64,000 nt of DNA from an uncultured Muribaculaceae bacterium (GTDB lineage Bacteria > Bacteroidota > Bacteroidia > Bacteroidales > Muribaculaceae): NCBI GenBank assembly GCA_910577585.1, contig CAJTNN010000001.1:62001-126000 (forward strand), written 5' to 3'. The position numbers were made by a program, and so were the translations under genes. The notes beneath the pieces were generated by a model. That model made no database searches. It saw only the letters and a list, made by a program, of their open reading frames with translations, and was not told the DNA's origin. Below are positions 46,301 through 53,617 of the stretch, in pieces. How positions within the stretch are numbered: position 1 is the stretch's first letter; every line of letters starts with the position of its first letter.

Positions 46301-46417
46301 GGACGACATGCCCCGGGCCTCACCCATACCGATCTTTGTGTAACTCTGCTCTGAGGTCGTGGCGGCCGATGAGGTCATGGCGGCAGCGGCCAGCAGTGCG
46401 ATGCAAATCTGTTTCAT
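43391..46417 (-). CDS. Large secreted protein with HAF-type repeats and a C-terminal sorting domain
   Basis: 1008 residues. Signal peptide MKQICIALLAAAAMTSSAA. Residues about 25-385 contain repeats of the G-x-S-x-DG-x-x-x-VG type (ARGMSSDGRYAVGTD; GAISADGSIAVGYAKRG), like the HAF extracellular repeats, likely a propeller. A fibronectin-like segment follows (about 400-480), then a MAM/jelly-roll-like module (LFDDFASNNFDTHGW onward, about 500-650) and a further beta domain. The C-terminal 75 residues (AVELYDISGAKVAS...DGIYVLKAHKDG) match type IX sorting domains. Role unknown; probably cell-surface or released. ATG 46417 was chosen because the upstream ATG at 46468 lies inside the promoter. The TPR-AraC regulator gene is next upstream on the same strand. 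Confidence 0.85.
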   Translation of the reverse strand: MKQICIALLAAAAMTSSAATTSEQSYTKIGMGEARGMSSDGRYAVGTDISNYFSSYLWDATTGKVDWLTDFDLESSPEKYDQSGMFSAVNKDGVIVGACKDNELMMYWDDGWDAFYQPLMSAALWKDGELTKLGIGDFSKDDFLNLEDGSCAVDLTDDGKTVVGYVMRGNTAYYTPVGWKYNDQTGEWDFSRYALLPDTDNGEIGAISADGSIAVGYAKRGVMALPVYWTSPETCVKIELTPEDAAIYEQEFNWNYAYDVSPNGEYILFTLNNIIPCVYSVKDKTYRKIIQNGDAGNLSVKSIADNGDTAGTFVYGNFFEGMSNVAFWYSYANDVFTTFDYFTGLYAPELTDLPSFETAVIKSISADGSKFFGSTGGTVWLLSTEPERRSIPKAVSNLKGVNDEAGQLHITWEPSASVPADLTPGNYNIYINGRKNATVAAGQPLECRVKDLDQGLYGIEVEQEFATADGGIMRSPRTDKLSVKVMSDFALPLFDDFASNNFDTHGWTAELAEGNIFHDLKWQYRSTDEEYNQTLTMTTIIDTDAPYTSLLTSRFIEAPANKEVYVSYAKKMMFANRDDWYLKNDFLTLELSYDGKTWQTVKDYCAADVNAGTWIYERYDLTPLAAGRKFKLRLNAHGTSDAHLFWHIDNFKVGSEDEVEAPQGVMAQEQDGALTLTWKNSIDAYEVGYHENSPILYEITLGDDEGKPIIVANKYEPAKLAPYVGKYLTSVTTFLYDNPWFGNGQPTQASILVYADGELIYEQEIGEFNNGYTFTVKLDKAIPVEAGKTYMVGMKIHDYDPQQQPIYYQVTELFEQWKSDLYSDDEGKTWKSLHEYYKNEPDDMQYWGMCVWPIRANITDEEVVYDDCVLDETLEGYMVYRDGERLNDKLVYPAYMKYIDLNPSDGAKYEVAAFYTDGDVSEKSEPLTFEKSGVKDIYADSEPLFNREADIITLDEGVSAVELYDISGAKVASAAGRILSVKDVADGIYVLKAHKDGKSVARRVLIRK

Positions 46418-46447
46418 AAGCTTGCGTTTTAGGTTAAACTTCTGCCG

Positions 46448-46479
46448 CAAATTTATATCAGCTTCCATATATTTGCAAC
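46448..46479 (-). promoter_or_regulatory. Promoter of the 1008-residue secreted protein
   Basis: On the minus strand: GTTG (46476-46479), 20 nt, TAAATTTG (46448-46455): full -7 and three of four -33 bases. The predicted start, near 46442, lies downstream of the ATG at 46468, so translation must begin at 46417. Confidence 0.75.
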
Positions 46480-46591
46480 TATTTTACATTCTGATTCATG
46501 AATTAGAATGCAAATAGTCAGTTATAGAAAGCATTTTACATGAAATAGAAACCGACCAACATAAAATAGAAACCGCCCGTCTGACGCATCG

Positions 46592-48283
46592 TCACGCCGT
46601 CGGGTCGTGAGGCTGCCGCGTGTGGCGCTCTTTCTGGGCGGTGCGCTGGTAGATTGAGGGTGTCAGGCCGGTCTGGCGCTTGAAGGCCGACACGAAGTTG
46701 GGATATGATTTGTAGCCTACACTGTTGGCTATCCCTTGGATTGTGAGGTCGCCATATCGTTCGGAGTCGGCCAGACGGCGCTGGGCTTCGCGGATGCGGT
46801 AGTCGTTGAGGACGCTCCTGAAGTTGCCACCCATCGATTCGTTGACCACAAGCGAGAGATATCGCGAGTTGATTGATGTGATTTCGGCGAGTCGGTCAAG
46901 ACTGAAGTCGGGATTGTAAATTTCGTCGTCATGCTCGAGCACCTGCTGGATGGCAGCGAGTATCTCCTCTTTCTTGATGTCGGGGAGTTTTTCTGTCGAT
47001 TGCAGGGTGGCTTCGCTCTGCGAGGCGCTCTGTGCCGCCCCCTTATCCGTGATGGAGAGGTTGAGATGACCGGATTCGAGCAATTCGCGGTTTTTGCGGT
47101 AGATTGAGGCATAGGCACGCTGCAGCCTGCGATTCTGCACATACAATCCGCATGCCATAAGCAGGAATAGCACCACCAGCGCCAAGGTCACCAGAATCAC
47201 GCGGTGCTGGCGCCGGGCGCGGTTCTCCCCCTCTGTGACCTCGCGGTTGAGCCGCGATATGTCGTCGTAGCTGCGCTCCATCTCATAGGCGAAGTGCTCA
47301 CCCTTGATGCGCGTGTATTCCTCTTCACGCATGAGCGAGTCTTTGAGAGTGCGGTATTTATGGCGGTATGCGGCGGCTTGCGTGGCATCGCCGAGGGCAG
47401 CATACATATCTCCAAGCGACTGATAGCTTTCGGCAAGCATACCGTTTACACGCTCTTTGCCGGCATAATCGGCGCATTTGCGGAAGTTTTCGATGGCGCG
47501 TATCGTGTCGCCGCATTTGCTGTAGGTCTTCCCTTTCTCGCTGTATATGCTGCAGATATATTCGGCGTCAAGGTCATTGGCGGCGGCAAATCTGTAGGCG
47601 GCATCATAATCAGCCACCGCTGCCTCGGCCTCACCCTTGGCTGAATGAATCAGTCCACCTATTATATATGTGAAATATGGCAGCAGTGGAGATTTGAATG
47701 AACTCCGGCGGAGCTGCGAATAGTAGTCTTCAGCTTCGGCCACTGAGTTTTCGTAGGTGCAGATGGCGGCGAGATTCACGAGCAGACTGAACTCGGTATG
47801 GGCATCGGCGGCGGCGCGTGCGTGCTGCAGACCGGTCTTGTAGCAGTAGATGGCCTGGAGATTGTCGTTGAATGTGGCGTTGATATTGCCGAGGTCTTTG
47901 TAGGCTTCGGCCATTATGGCATCGGAGCCGCACTCCTTGCCCATCCTCACTGCGCGCATGAATGAGTTGAAGGCGGCCACATATGATGAGTGACCGTAAT
48001 AGAGCTCGCCGGCCTTGAGCGCCGAACGCGCGCACATCTCCTTCACATCCTGCGACATATCAGGAGTGTAGGTGGCAGAGAGGGCCACATGATATTTCAG
48101 TGCGGAGTCGGGCATCTGGCGGCGCTGGAAGTCTTCGGCTTTATCCAGCAATTCGGCAGGCGTAGAGGCAAGTATCTGCTGAGGTGTCTGCGAGCGGGCA
48201 TTGGCAAGAATCGGACATAGCGCCAAGCATGCAAACAGCCACAGCGTCCACATCCCCCTGCCGACACCGACCGGGCGAGTCAT
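46592..48283 (-). CDS. Membrane-anchored TPR-AraC transcriptional regulator
   Basis: 563 residues from ATG 48283. Signal sequence or first span (WTLWLFACLALCPILANA), then a periplasmic region of TPR-like repeats (about 45-340; SYVAAFNSFMRAVRMG, NLQAIYCYKTGLQHARAA), a coiled coil with charged residues before a second membrane span (VILVTLALVVLFLLMACGLYV), and a cytosolic AraC-type pair of HTH motifs at the C-terminus (LAEITSINSRYLSLVVNE; IQGIANSVGYKSYPNFVSAF). The organisation matches one-component sensors of Bacteroidota that read periplasmic signals. Target genes unknown; the adjacent secreted-protein gene is a candidate. An in-frame ATG at 48397 and another at 48253 are alternative starts. 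Confidence 0.85.
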   Translation of the reverse strand: MTRPVGVGRGMWTLWLFACLALCPILANARSQTPQQILASTPAELLDKAEDFQRRQMPDSALKYHVALSATYTPDMSQDVKEMCARSALKAGELYYGHSSYVAAFNSFMRAVRMGKECGSDAIMAEAYKDLGNINATFNDNLQAIYCYKTGLQHARAAADAHTEFSLLVNLAAICTYENSVAEAEDYYSQLRRSSFKSPLLPYFTYIIGGLIHSAKGEAEAAVADYDAAYRFAAANDLDAEYICSIYSEKGKTYSKCGDTIRAIENFRKCADYAGKERVNGMLAESYQSLGDMYAALGDATQAAAYRHKYRTLKDSLMREEEYTRIKGEHFAYEMERSYDDISRLNREVTEGENRARRQHRVILVTLALVVLFLLMACGLYVQNRRLQRAYASIYRKNRELLESGHLNLSITDKGAAQSASQSEATLQSTEKLPDIKKEEILAAIQQVLEHDDEIYNPDFSLDRLAEITSINSRYLSLVVNESMGGNFRSVLNDYRIREAQRRLADSERYGDLTIQGIANSVGYKSYPNFVSAFKRQTGLTPSIYQRTAQKERHTRQPHDPTA

Positions 48284-48501
48284 CGACCTGCGCAACAACA
48301 ATATGTGAAACGTATCCAACAAAATTCTGTCAATTATTATGGAAATGAGGTATCTGCCTTGCAACCATCGAAGTCTTTTAAATCTTCGAAGTGCCAATAG
48401 ATATATTCACCCACAAATTTACAACTTCTCACTTAAACTTACAACCATTTCAATATTTTGCAATCAACCTTACCCCCCTTATCTTGAAATAATCCACACC
48501 A

Positions 48502-48600
48502 CTTCAACGGAAGCACGGTTTTTACGGGAGAACATCTTTTACGGGGGTACGGCTTAACGCAAGTACGGATTTAACAGGAGAACGGATTTTACGGTACAGC
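48502..48600 (+). repeat. Tandem array of degenerate 17-nt units
   Basis: At least five consecutive 16-17-nt units of the pattern TTTTACGGGAGAACGG (48502, 48519, 48536, 48553, 48569), with a partial sixth. Further single units occur at about 48793-48835, and inverted units (CCGTTCAACCGTTAAA type) at about 49019-49090. No gene was found in 48398-49291 apart from repeats and the rpmB promoter. Confidence 0.75.
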
Positions 48601-48702
48601 TTAACTATCATCACTTGGGGTAGACCACAATCCGGCACCATCCGCGTCGCCACAAGGCGCATAGCGCCGATGTGCCTGCGACCCATCCAAAAAGGAAGAA
48701 CA

Positions 48703-48794
48703 ATCCGCGTTAATCCATTCCATCCGCGCTCGCAACGAGCTGCATAGCAGCGAGTAAGAGAAAAATCCGCGGCTAAAAATTCCTTCCCCATCTT
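48703..48794 (-). repeat. GCGGATGG structured repeat, copy 1 (minus orientation)
   Basis: Read on the minus strand it runs from AAGATGGGGAAGGAATTTTT through a hairpin core to GCGCGGATGGAATGG and ATTAACGCGGAT. It aligns with 48930-49010 and 63797-63880 at both ends, while the central hairpin differs between copies. A continuing similarity (GGCGCTATGCGCCTTG) extends to about 48641. Confidence 0.7.
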
Positions 48795-48929
48795 ACAGAC
48801 GGGAGAACGAATTTTTACGGGAGAACGTGTTGACGGAAGAAACTTCGCCGGCGTCAGCACCCTGGGAGGAGGGGCGCCCTCGCCCAACGCCGTTAAGTTA
48901 AGGAAGGGCCTGAATATCTTATAATCGGC

Positions 48930-49010
48930 AAGATGGGAAAGGAATTTAACGGCGCGGATTTTTTCGCTTGTCGCTGCGCGACTGCGCCGCGGATGGGATG
49001 GATTAACGCG
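48930..49010 (+). repeat. GCGGATGG structured repeat, copy 2
   Basis: 81 bp; differs from 63797-63880 by only a few substitutions in the conserved part, sharing TCGCTTGTCGCT, GCGACTGCGCCGCGGATGG and ATGGATTAACGCG. It is followed directly by the inverted 17-nt units. Confidence 0.75.
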
Positions 49011-49018
49011 TAAACAAC

Positions 49019-49090
49019 CCGTTCTACCGTAAACTCCGTTCAACCGTTAAAAAACCGTTCAACCGTCGATAGACCCGCTTAACCGCAAAA
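49019..49090 (-). repeat. Inverted 17-nt unit array upstream of rpmB
   Basis: Four or more units of the CCGTTCAACCGTTAAA type, the reverse complement of the pattern at 48502-48600. The two arrays thus bracket the structured repeats as a large imperfect inverted repeat of about 600 bp. Confidence 0.65.
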
Positions 49091-49133
49091 ATCGCACGTT
49101 GAGCGGTTTCCAAAATAAAAAGGAGGCCGAATA

Positions 49134-49165
49134 TTTGCATAATTCGCAGATATTGCGTAACTTTG
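49134..49165 (+). promoter_or_regulatory. Bacteroides-type promoter of the rpmB cluster
   Basis: TTTG (49134-49137), 20 nt, TAACTTTG (49158-49165): full consensus. Leader of about 120 nt before rpmB. Confidence 0.88.
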
Positions 49166-49291
49166 CAGACGGTTTTGTGGCACATCCTTTAAAATCGCTG
49201 AAAATGATGCAGTTAGCGATGATATGAGAACTGAGATGGCGGCCATGGAATCACCCTACGAGTTTTAAAATCAATTAGAAACTAAACAGCC

Positions 49292-49555
49292 ATGTCAAAA
49301 GTTTGTCAGATTACAGGCAAGAAGACCCAGGTGGGTAACAATGTCTCTCACTCCAAGCGCCGCACAAAGCGCAAATTCGAGGTAAACCTGCACAAGAAGA
49401 AATTCTACTGGGTTGAGCAGGACATGTGGATCGAGCTCCTCGTGTCAGCTCACGCTCTGCGTATCATCAACAAAATCGGCCTGAATGCAGCTCTCAAGAA
49501 AGCTGAGGCTGAGGGTAACCTTGATTTCAAAAACATTACTATCCTTTCACTCTAA
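49292..49555 (+). CDS. rpmB: 50S ribosomal protein L28
   Basis: 87 residues. The start MSKVCQITGKKTQVGNNVSH and the basic SKRRTKRKFEVNLHKKKF segment are diagnostic of bacterial L28. First gene of the rpmB-rpmG-DUF4295 cluster, with a strong promoter upstream. An A-rich leader precedes the ATG. Confidence 0.97.
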   Translation: MSKVCQITGKKTQVGNNVSHSKRRTKRKFEVNLHKKKFYWVEQDMWIELLVSAHALRIINKIGLNAALKKAEAEGNLDFKNITILSL

Positions 49556-49701
49556 ACGGAGCGCCTGAGCCGCTGGCAAAAGTCTGACGCCTCAACGCAT
49601 CCGGTCGCATAGATTTTGCGATTGAGATTGCATCGCGCTGACCGACTCCCACGCCAGCCAACGACCTCATCACCTCCGGCATAAAGCAATCATATATAAC
49701 T

Positions 49702-49890
49702 ATGGCAAAGAAAGCTAAAGGCAATCGAGTGCAAGTGATTCTCGAGTGCACCGAACACAAGGCAAGCGGCATGCCCGGTATGTCACGTTACATCACCACT
49801 AAAAACCGCAAGAACACCCCGGGACGTCTGGAGTTGAAGAAATACAACCCCATCCTGAAAAAAATGACCATCCACAAAGAAATCAAATAA
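49702..49890 (+). CDS. rpmG: 50S ribosomal protein L33
   Basis: 62 residues, MAKKAKGNRVQVILECTEH, with YITTKNRKNTPGRLELKKY and KKMTIHKEIK as in L33. The zinc-ribbon cysteine pairs are absent (only one Cys, ECTEH), so this is the zinc-free (C-minus) form. 146 nt after rpmB and 11 nt before the DUF4295 gene. Confidence 0.97.
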   Translation: MAKKAKGNRVQVILECTEHKASGMPGMSRYITTKNRKNTPGRLELKKYNPILKKMTIHKEIK

Positions 49891-49901
49891 GCATCTGAAC
49901 T

Positions 49902-50051
49902 ATGGCAAAGAAAACCGTCGCGTCTCTTCAGAAAGGTGAAGGTCGCACCTATAGCAAAGTCATTAAAATGGAGAAGTCTCCCAAGACAGGCGCTTATGTC
50001 TTCAAAGAGGAGATGGTGCCCAACGACGCTGTCCAGGCTGCCCTGAAGTAA
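49902..50051 (+). CDS. DUF4295 small basic protein
   Basis: A 49-residue gene starting MAKKTVASLQKGEGRTYSKV and ending NDAVQAALK, found directly after rpmG in Bacteroidota and named DUF4295. Its consistent position in a ribosomal-protein cluster and its basic composition suggest a ribosome-associated protein; this is inference. It begins 11 nt after rpmG and is followed by the cluster terminator. Confidence 0.9.
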   Translation: MAKKTVASLQKGEGRTYSKVIKMEKSPKTGAYVFKEEMVPNDAVQAALK

Positions 50052-50090
50052 GCAATCTTCAGTCTCGTCTGACCAAAAAATATATACTCC

Positions 50091-50131
50091 GGCCGGAAAT
50101 CCCCACAAAAGGATTTCCGGCCAACTTTTTT
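50091..50131 (+). terminator. Rho-independent terminator of the rpmB cluster
   Basis: Perfect 12-bp stem GGCCGGAAATCC/GGATTTCCGGCC with an 8-nt loop, followed by AACTTTTTTT. Confidence 0.92.
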
Positions 50132-50133
50132 AC

Positions 50134-50295
50134 CGGCCCGTAAGCCTCCGAATCGCACTCCCTATCCTCTCCCATCGACCTCGCCCCTATATCACTCCCA
50201 CCCCCGACGCACAGAAACCGCGCGCTACGGGCTGGAAATTCATCCAGTTCCCTTGGACCAACGACAAGGCTGTGTTCAACTGTATTCCCGACTGA
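50134..50295 (+). pseudogene. Probable 3' remnant of a lost gene
   Basis: An open frame without a start codon ends at TGA 50293-50295. Its last 23 residues (ATGWKFIQFPWTNDKAVF then NCIPD) look like genuine protein, rich in aromatic residues and followed 26 nt later by a hairpin terminator; the upstream part is Pro/Arg-rich and probably not coding. It looks like the tail of a deleted gene. The family was not recognised. Confidence 0.4.
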
Positions 50296-50321
50296 CAACA
50301 CTATAATGTCACAACCTGTTT

Positions 50322-50360
50322 GAAGCGAGGTATCCGCGAGAGGATTCCTCGCTTCTCTTT
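50322..50360 (+). terminator. Hairpin terminator downstream of the gene remnant
   Basis: Perfect 9-bp stem GAAGCGAGG (50322-50330) / CCTCGCTTC (50347-50355) followed by TCTTTTG. Confidence 0.7.
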
Positions 50361-50538
50361 TGCGCGATGTCGGATTGCTGAGAATTCTGAAGTACTGCTG
50401 AGGATTGCTGAGGCAACTTAGACTGCAACTTCTCTACTTTGCCACTTTGGAGTTCGGCGGTTTTGAGATGTCATTTTTTTTTGTTAGATTCGCAATTGAT
50501 TTGCATGACAACGGTTGCGCTTCACGGGCAGCTTTTGT

Positions 50539-50601
50539 TGAAGTTGATTACCCCTTCACTACATGCACTCAGTCTTTTCAAAGACGAATTTAAACAACTT
50601 C
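50539..50601 (+). repeat. Short relative of the MITE-like element, upstream of nadE
   Basis: GAAGTTGATTA (from 50541) and TTTAAACAACTTC (50589-50601) form imperfect terminal repeats about 63 bp apart, the same end sequences as copies at 54.3 kb and 19.9 kb. The right end is 5 nt before the nadE ATG. Confidence 0.45.
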
Positions 50602-50606
50602 TCCAT

Positions 50607-52622
50607 ATGACCCATAAAGAATTCTCCGGCTGCGGACTACATCGCATCGCTTGCGCGATTCCTGAAATCCGTGTGGCTGACATCGAACATAATAAACAGC
50701 AGATTATCCGCATCGTCCGGCAGAACGACGATTGCGAACTAATCGTATTCCCCGAACTCTGCATCACCGGCTACACCTGCGGCGACCTCTTCCTGCAACC
50801 CCACTTCATTGCGCGGGCCTTTAACGCTATCACCGACATTGCTGCCGAGTGCATGGGGGCTAACCCTACAATAGTGGTCGGCGCACCGGTTAAGATCGGC
50901 AACGCTCTTTTCAACTGCGCCCTCTTTATCGAGGGGGGAGCAGTCATAGGTATCGTGCCTAAGACTTATATCCCGAACTATGCGGAGTATTACGAACAAC
51001 GATGGTTTGCCTCCGGCTCTGAGGTGGCAGTCTCGCAGACAGATGCCTTCAACAGCGTACTGAATCTCCCCTTCGCCACCGCTATCTCGACTCATCTGCT
51101 CGTAAAGACCCACGACATGACCGTAGGCGCCGAAATCTGCGAAGATCTTTGGACTCCGGCACCACCATCGTCATTCGCTGCCATGGCCGGGGCTGACGTT
51201 ATCGTCAATCTATCGGCCTCTAACGCCACAATCGGCAAACACCGCTACCGTCGCGACCTTATAGCCCAGCAGTCGGCCCGCTGCCATTGCATCTACGCCT
51301 ACGCTTCGGCCGGTAAGGGGGAATCCTCAACCGATCTGGCCTTCCCCGGATATGCTGCCATAGCTGAAGATGGGGCAATACTGAATGAGTCAATCCCCTT
51401 CCCTGACTCGGAGGTAATGGTGAAGTGCGATGTCGATCTCGAACTCATCAGCCGCGAGCGCATGCGCTCCAACACTTTCCGCCCCACTGCCGAGATAGCG
51501 GCCATTACGGGCAGATACACCGAGGCTACCCACCCCTTCATGCATAAGCAGGACCTAATGTTTGGCGATGCCCGCTTCCGTATCGAGGGGCGGCATATCG
51601 ACCCGCATCCATTCGTTCCGGCCGACCCGGCCCACCGCAATCAGAATTGCACCGAAATTGTGGAGATTCAGTGTCATGGACTGCGTCAGAGATTGCGCGC
51701 CATAAATTGCAGGACTCTGGTGATCGGTGTGTCGGGAGGTCTCGATTCCACCCTGGCCCTGCTGCTGGCATGCCGCACTTTCGACAGCATGAAGCTGCCA
51801 CGCACAGGTATTATCGGTATTACAATGCCCGGATTGGCCACTACATCCAAGACCCGCAACAACGCCTGGCAACTCATGGAGCGCCTCGGAATAACCTGCC
51901 TGGAGATACCCATCGGCGAGGCAGTGGCCCAGCATTTCAAGGATATCGACCAGGACCCGCAATGCCACGATGCAGCCTATGAGAACTCACAGGCCCGCGA
52001 ACGCACCCAGATTCTCATGGACTATGCCAACAAGACCGGCGGAATAGTGCTCGGCACCGGCGACCTCTCGGAACTCGCCCTCGGATGGTGCACCTACAAC
52101 GGCGACCATATGTCGATGTATGGCATAAACGCCTCTGTGCCGAAGACTCTGGTGCGCCACCTCGTGGAGTGGTTTGCCGACCGCTGCGAAGATAAGGAGA
52201 CCACGCGCATATTGATTGACATCGTCAACACTCCGATTTCGCCTGAACTGGTGCCCTCTGACGATGATGCCGACACAATAGCCCAGCGCACCGAAGATCT
52301 CGTAGGACCCTACGAACTGCATGACTTCTTCCTCTTCCATACTCTGCGCCACGGTTTCTCACCCCGCAAGATATTCCTCATGGCGCGCGAAGCCTTCGGG
52401 AATCAATACGATACTGCAACCCTACTGAAATGGATGCGCAATTTCTACCGCCGCTTCTTCAATCAGCAGTTCAAGCGCTCCTGCATGCCCGACGGTCCCA
52501 AAGTAGGCAGCGTCTGCCTCTCGCCTCGCGGCGACTGGCGCATGCCCTCTGACGCCTCAGCAACCCTCTGGCTCAACGAAGTGACCGATCTCGAAAAGGA
52601 GTATTCCCGTGAAGTTATCTAA
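50607..52622 (+). CDS. nadE: Glutamine-dependent NAD+ synthetase
   Basis: Final step of NAD synthesis: amidates deamido-NAD with glutamine nitrogen. 671 residues. N-terminal nitrilase-type glutaminase domain: Glu in LIVFPELCITGYTCGD, Lys in IVPKTYIPNY, and Cys in VGAEICEDLWTP form the catalytic triad. C-terminal synthetase domain: the PP-loop VIGVSGGLDSTLAL, GTGDLSELALGWCTYNGDH, and a late basic region. ATG 50607 (MTHKEFSGCGL) was chosen; the frame is open further upstream but that part is non-homologous and overlaps a repeat. The end is 36 nt before the next gene. Confidence 0.96.
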   Translation: MTHKEFSGCGLHRIACAIPEIRVADIEHNKQQIIRIVRQNDDCELIVFPELCITGYTCGDLFLQPHFIARAFNAITDIAAECMGANPTIVVGAPVKIGNALFNCALFIEGGAVIGIVPKTYIPNYAEYYEQRWFASGSEVAVSQTDAFNSVLNLPFATAISTHLLVKTHDMTVGAEICEDLWTPAPPSSFAAMAGADVIVNLSASNATIGKHRYRRDLIAQQSARCHCIYAYASAGKGESSTDLAFPGYAAIAEDGAILNESIPFPDSEVMVKCDVDLELISRERMRSNTFRPTAEIAAITGRYTEATHPFMHKQDLMFGDARFRIEGRHIDPHPFVPADPAHRNQNCTEIVEIQCHGLRQRLRAINCRTLVIGVSGGLDSTLALLLACRTFDSMKLPRTGIIGITMPGLATTSKTRNNAWQLMERLGITCLEIPIGEAVAQHFKDIDQDPQCHDAAYENSQARERTQILMDYANKTGGIVLGTGDLSELALGWCTYNGDHMSMYGINASVPKTLVRHLVEWFADRCEDKETTRILIDIVNTPISPELVPSDDDADTIAQRTEDLVGPYELHDFFLFHTLRHGFSPRKIFLMAREAFGNQYDTATLLKWMRNFYRRFFNQQFKRSCMPDGPKVGSVCLSPRGDWRMPSDASATLWLNEVTDLEKEYSREVI

Positions 52623-52658
52623 CCTATTTATCACTAACACTTTAATAATCCAGCCATT

Positions 52659-53450
52659 ATGAGCATGAAACATTTTCTACTTGCTGTCACAGCTTGGATG
52701 GTCGCTATCTGTGCCACCCCTCCGCTTTCAGCTTATGCTGATTCGGCAATCTCTTCAACGGCCTCTTCTTGCAAGGACCTCGACCTTGGTCTATATTTTC
52801 AGGATGCCGAAAAAAATCCTGAAGGAAGCGACGACCAGACCTCAACAATCCCTGCTAAAGATTACACAGTAGGTGGCAAATATGAATTCGCTGTCACAGA
52901 CACCGGATTCTTTGTGGAGTATATCGATGGCATCCTGACCATCACAGCAATCAACTACAGTGAGAATTGCGCTCTCAAAATCTCGGATATACTACTCGAA
53001 AAATCTGAGGAGAATATTCTTGACTTCATTATCGAAATAGATAATGATGAACCGCAAGCCGATTGCATCTGTCTCTATGATATCGAGGCGAGCTTCGATA
53101 ATGTGGAACCAGGTCACTATACAATCCGCTTCAACAACTACTTCACTTACGAAATTGAGATCACCGAGAATAATCCGGTCTTGTTCAACGTCTCGAATCC
53201 TACCTCTACCGTGACCGAGATCTCTATCGAGGGTGACGAACTCATGCGCCTTGAATCCGGCAGATATTTGCATATTCTCACGGATGAAGCCTACTCCATC
53301 TCAATCGTTTCGACCGATGCACTCCCGATGATTAACCTTACGGGTGAGGGAGAGTCAGATATAGATCTTACCTCTCTCGAATCCGGCATCTACGCAGCAC
53401 GCCTCACGACTACCGCCGGACGTACCGCTACCCTCCTCTTCCGCAGATAA
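52659..53450 (+). CDS. Secreted protein with C-terminal sorting-like tail, unknown function
   Basis: 263 residues; signal peptide about 1-27 (cut near SAYAD). The mature part is acidic, beta-rich and Thr/Ser/Asp/Ile-rich, with cysteines at about 38, 104, 136 and 138. The last 75 residues (ISIEGDELMRLESGRYLHI... LESGIYAARLTTTAGRTATL) resemble a type IX C-terminal domain, so surface export is likely. Not recognised. A second ATG (MKHFLLAV) two codons in is an equally good start. It is followed by a very long perfect hairpin. Confidence 0.7.
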   Translation: MSMKHFLLAVTAWMVAICATPPLSAYADSAISSTASSCKDLDLGLYFQDAEKNPEGSDDQTSTIPAKDYTVGGKYEFAVTDTGFFVEYIDGILTITAINYSENCALKISDILLEKSEENILDFIIEIDNDEPQADCICLYDIEASFDNVEPGHYTIRFNNYFTYEIEITENNPVLFNVSNPTSTVTEISIEGDELMRLESGRYLHILTDEAYSISIVSTDALPMINLTGEGESDIDLTSLESGIYAARLTTTAGRTATLLFRR

Positions 53451-53462
53451 TTCATACCCGCC

Positions 53463-53514
53463 TCATACCGAAGTTATTGAAGTTTTATAGACAACCTCAA
53501 TAACTTCGGTATGA
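53463..53514. terminator. Very long hairpin after the secreted-protein gene
   Basis: Perfect 18-bp arms (53463-53480 and 53497-53514; TCATACCGAAGTTATTGA) extended by three pairs after a mismatch, 16-nt spacer. There is no T-run on either side, so it may act as an RNA-end or replication structure rather than a simple terminator. Confidence 0.65.
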
Positions 53515-53578
53515 ATTCCGGCTATACTCACATGTATTTATCTACAGCAATATTTATGTAGATTCAGTAAGGGGGATG

Positions 53579-53610
53579 TTTGGTTATTCCGTAAAATTTC
53601 GCTAAATTTG
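53579..53610 (+). promoter_or_regulatory. Promoter of tsaC, predicts a leaderless mRNA
   Basis: TTTG (53579-53582), 20 nt, TAAATTTG (53603-53610): full consensus, but the ATG lies at 53618, only seven bases after the -7 box, i.e. at about the expected transcription start. Confidence 0.85.
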
Positions 53611-53617
53611 ACATTTG

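Noticed and set aside
46466..46468. ATG 46468 as the start of the 1008-residue secreted protein
   Set aside because: It lies between the -33 and -7 promoter boxes and places 17 polar residues before the signal peptide.
48522..49043. 173-residue minus-strand open frame in the repeat island
   Set aside because: Its product is made of repeated SPVK-like fragments from the 17-nt units and structured repeats; no start signal or domain. Judged to be a by-product of repeat DNA.
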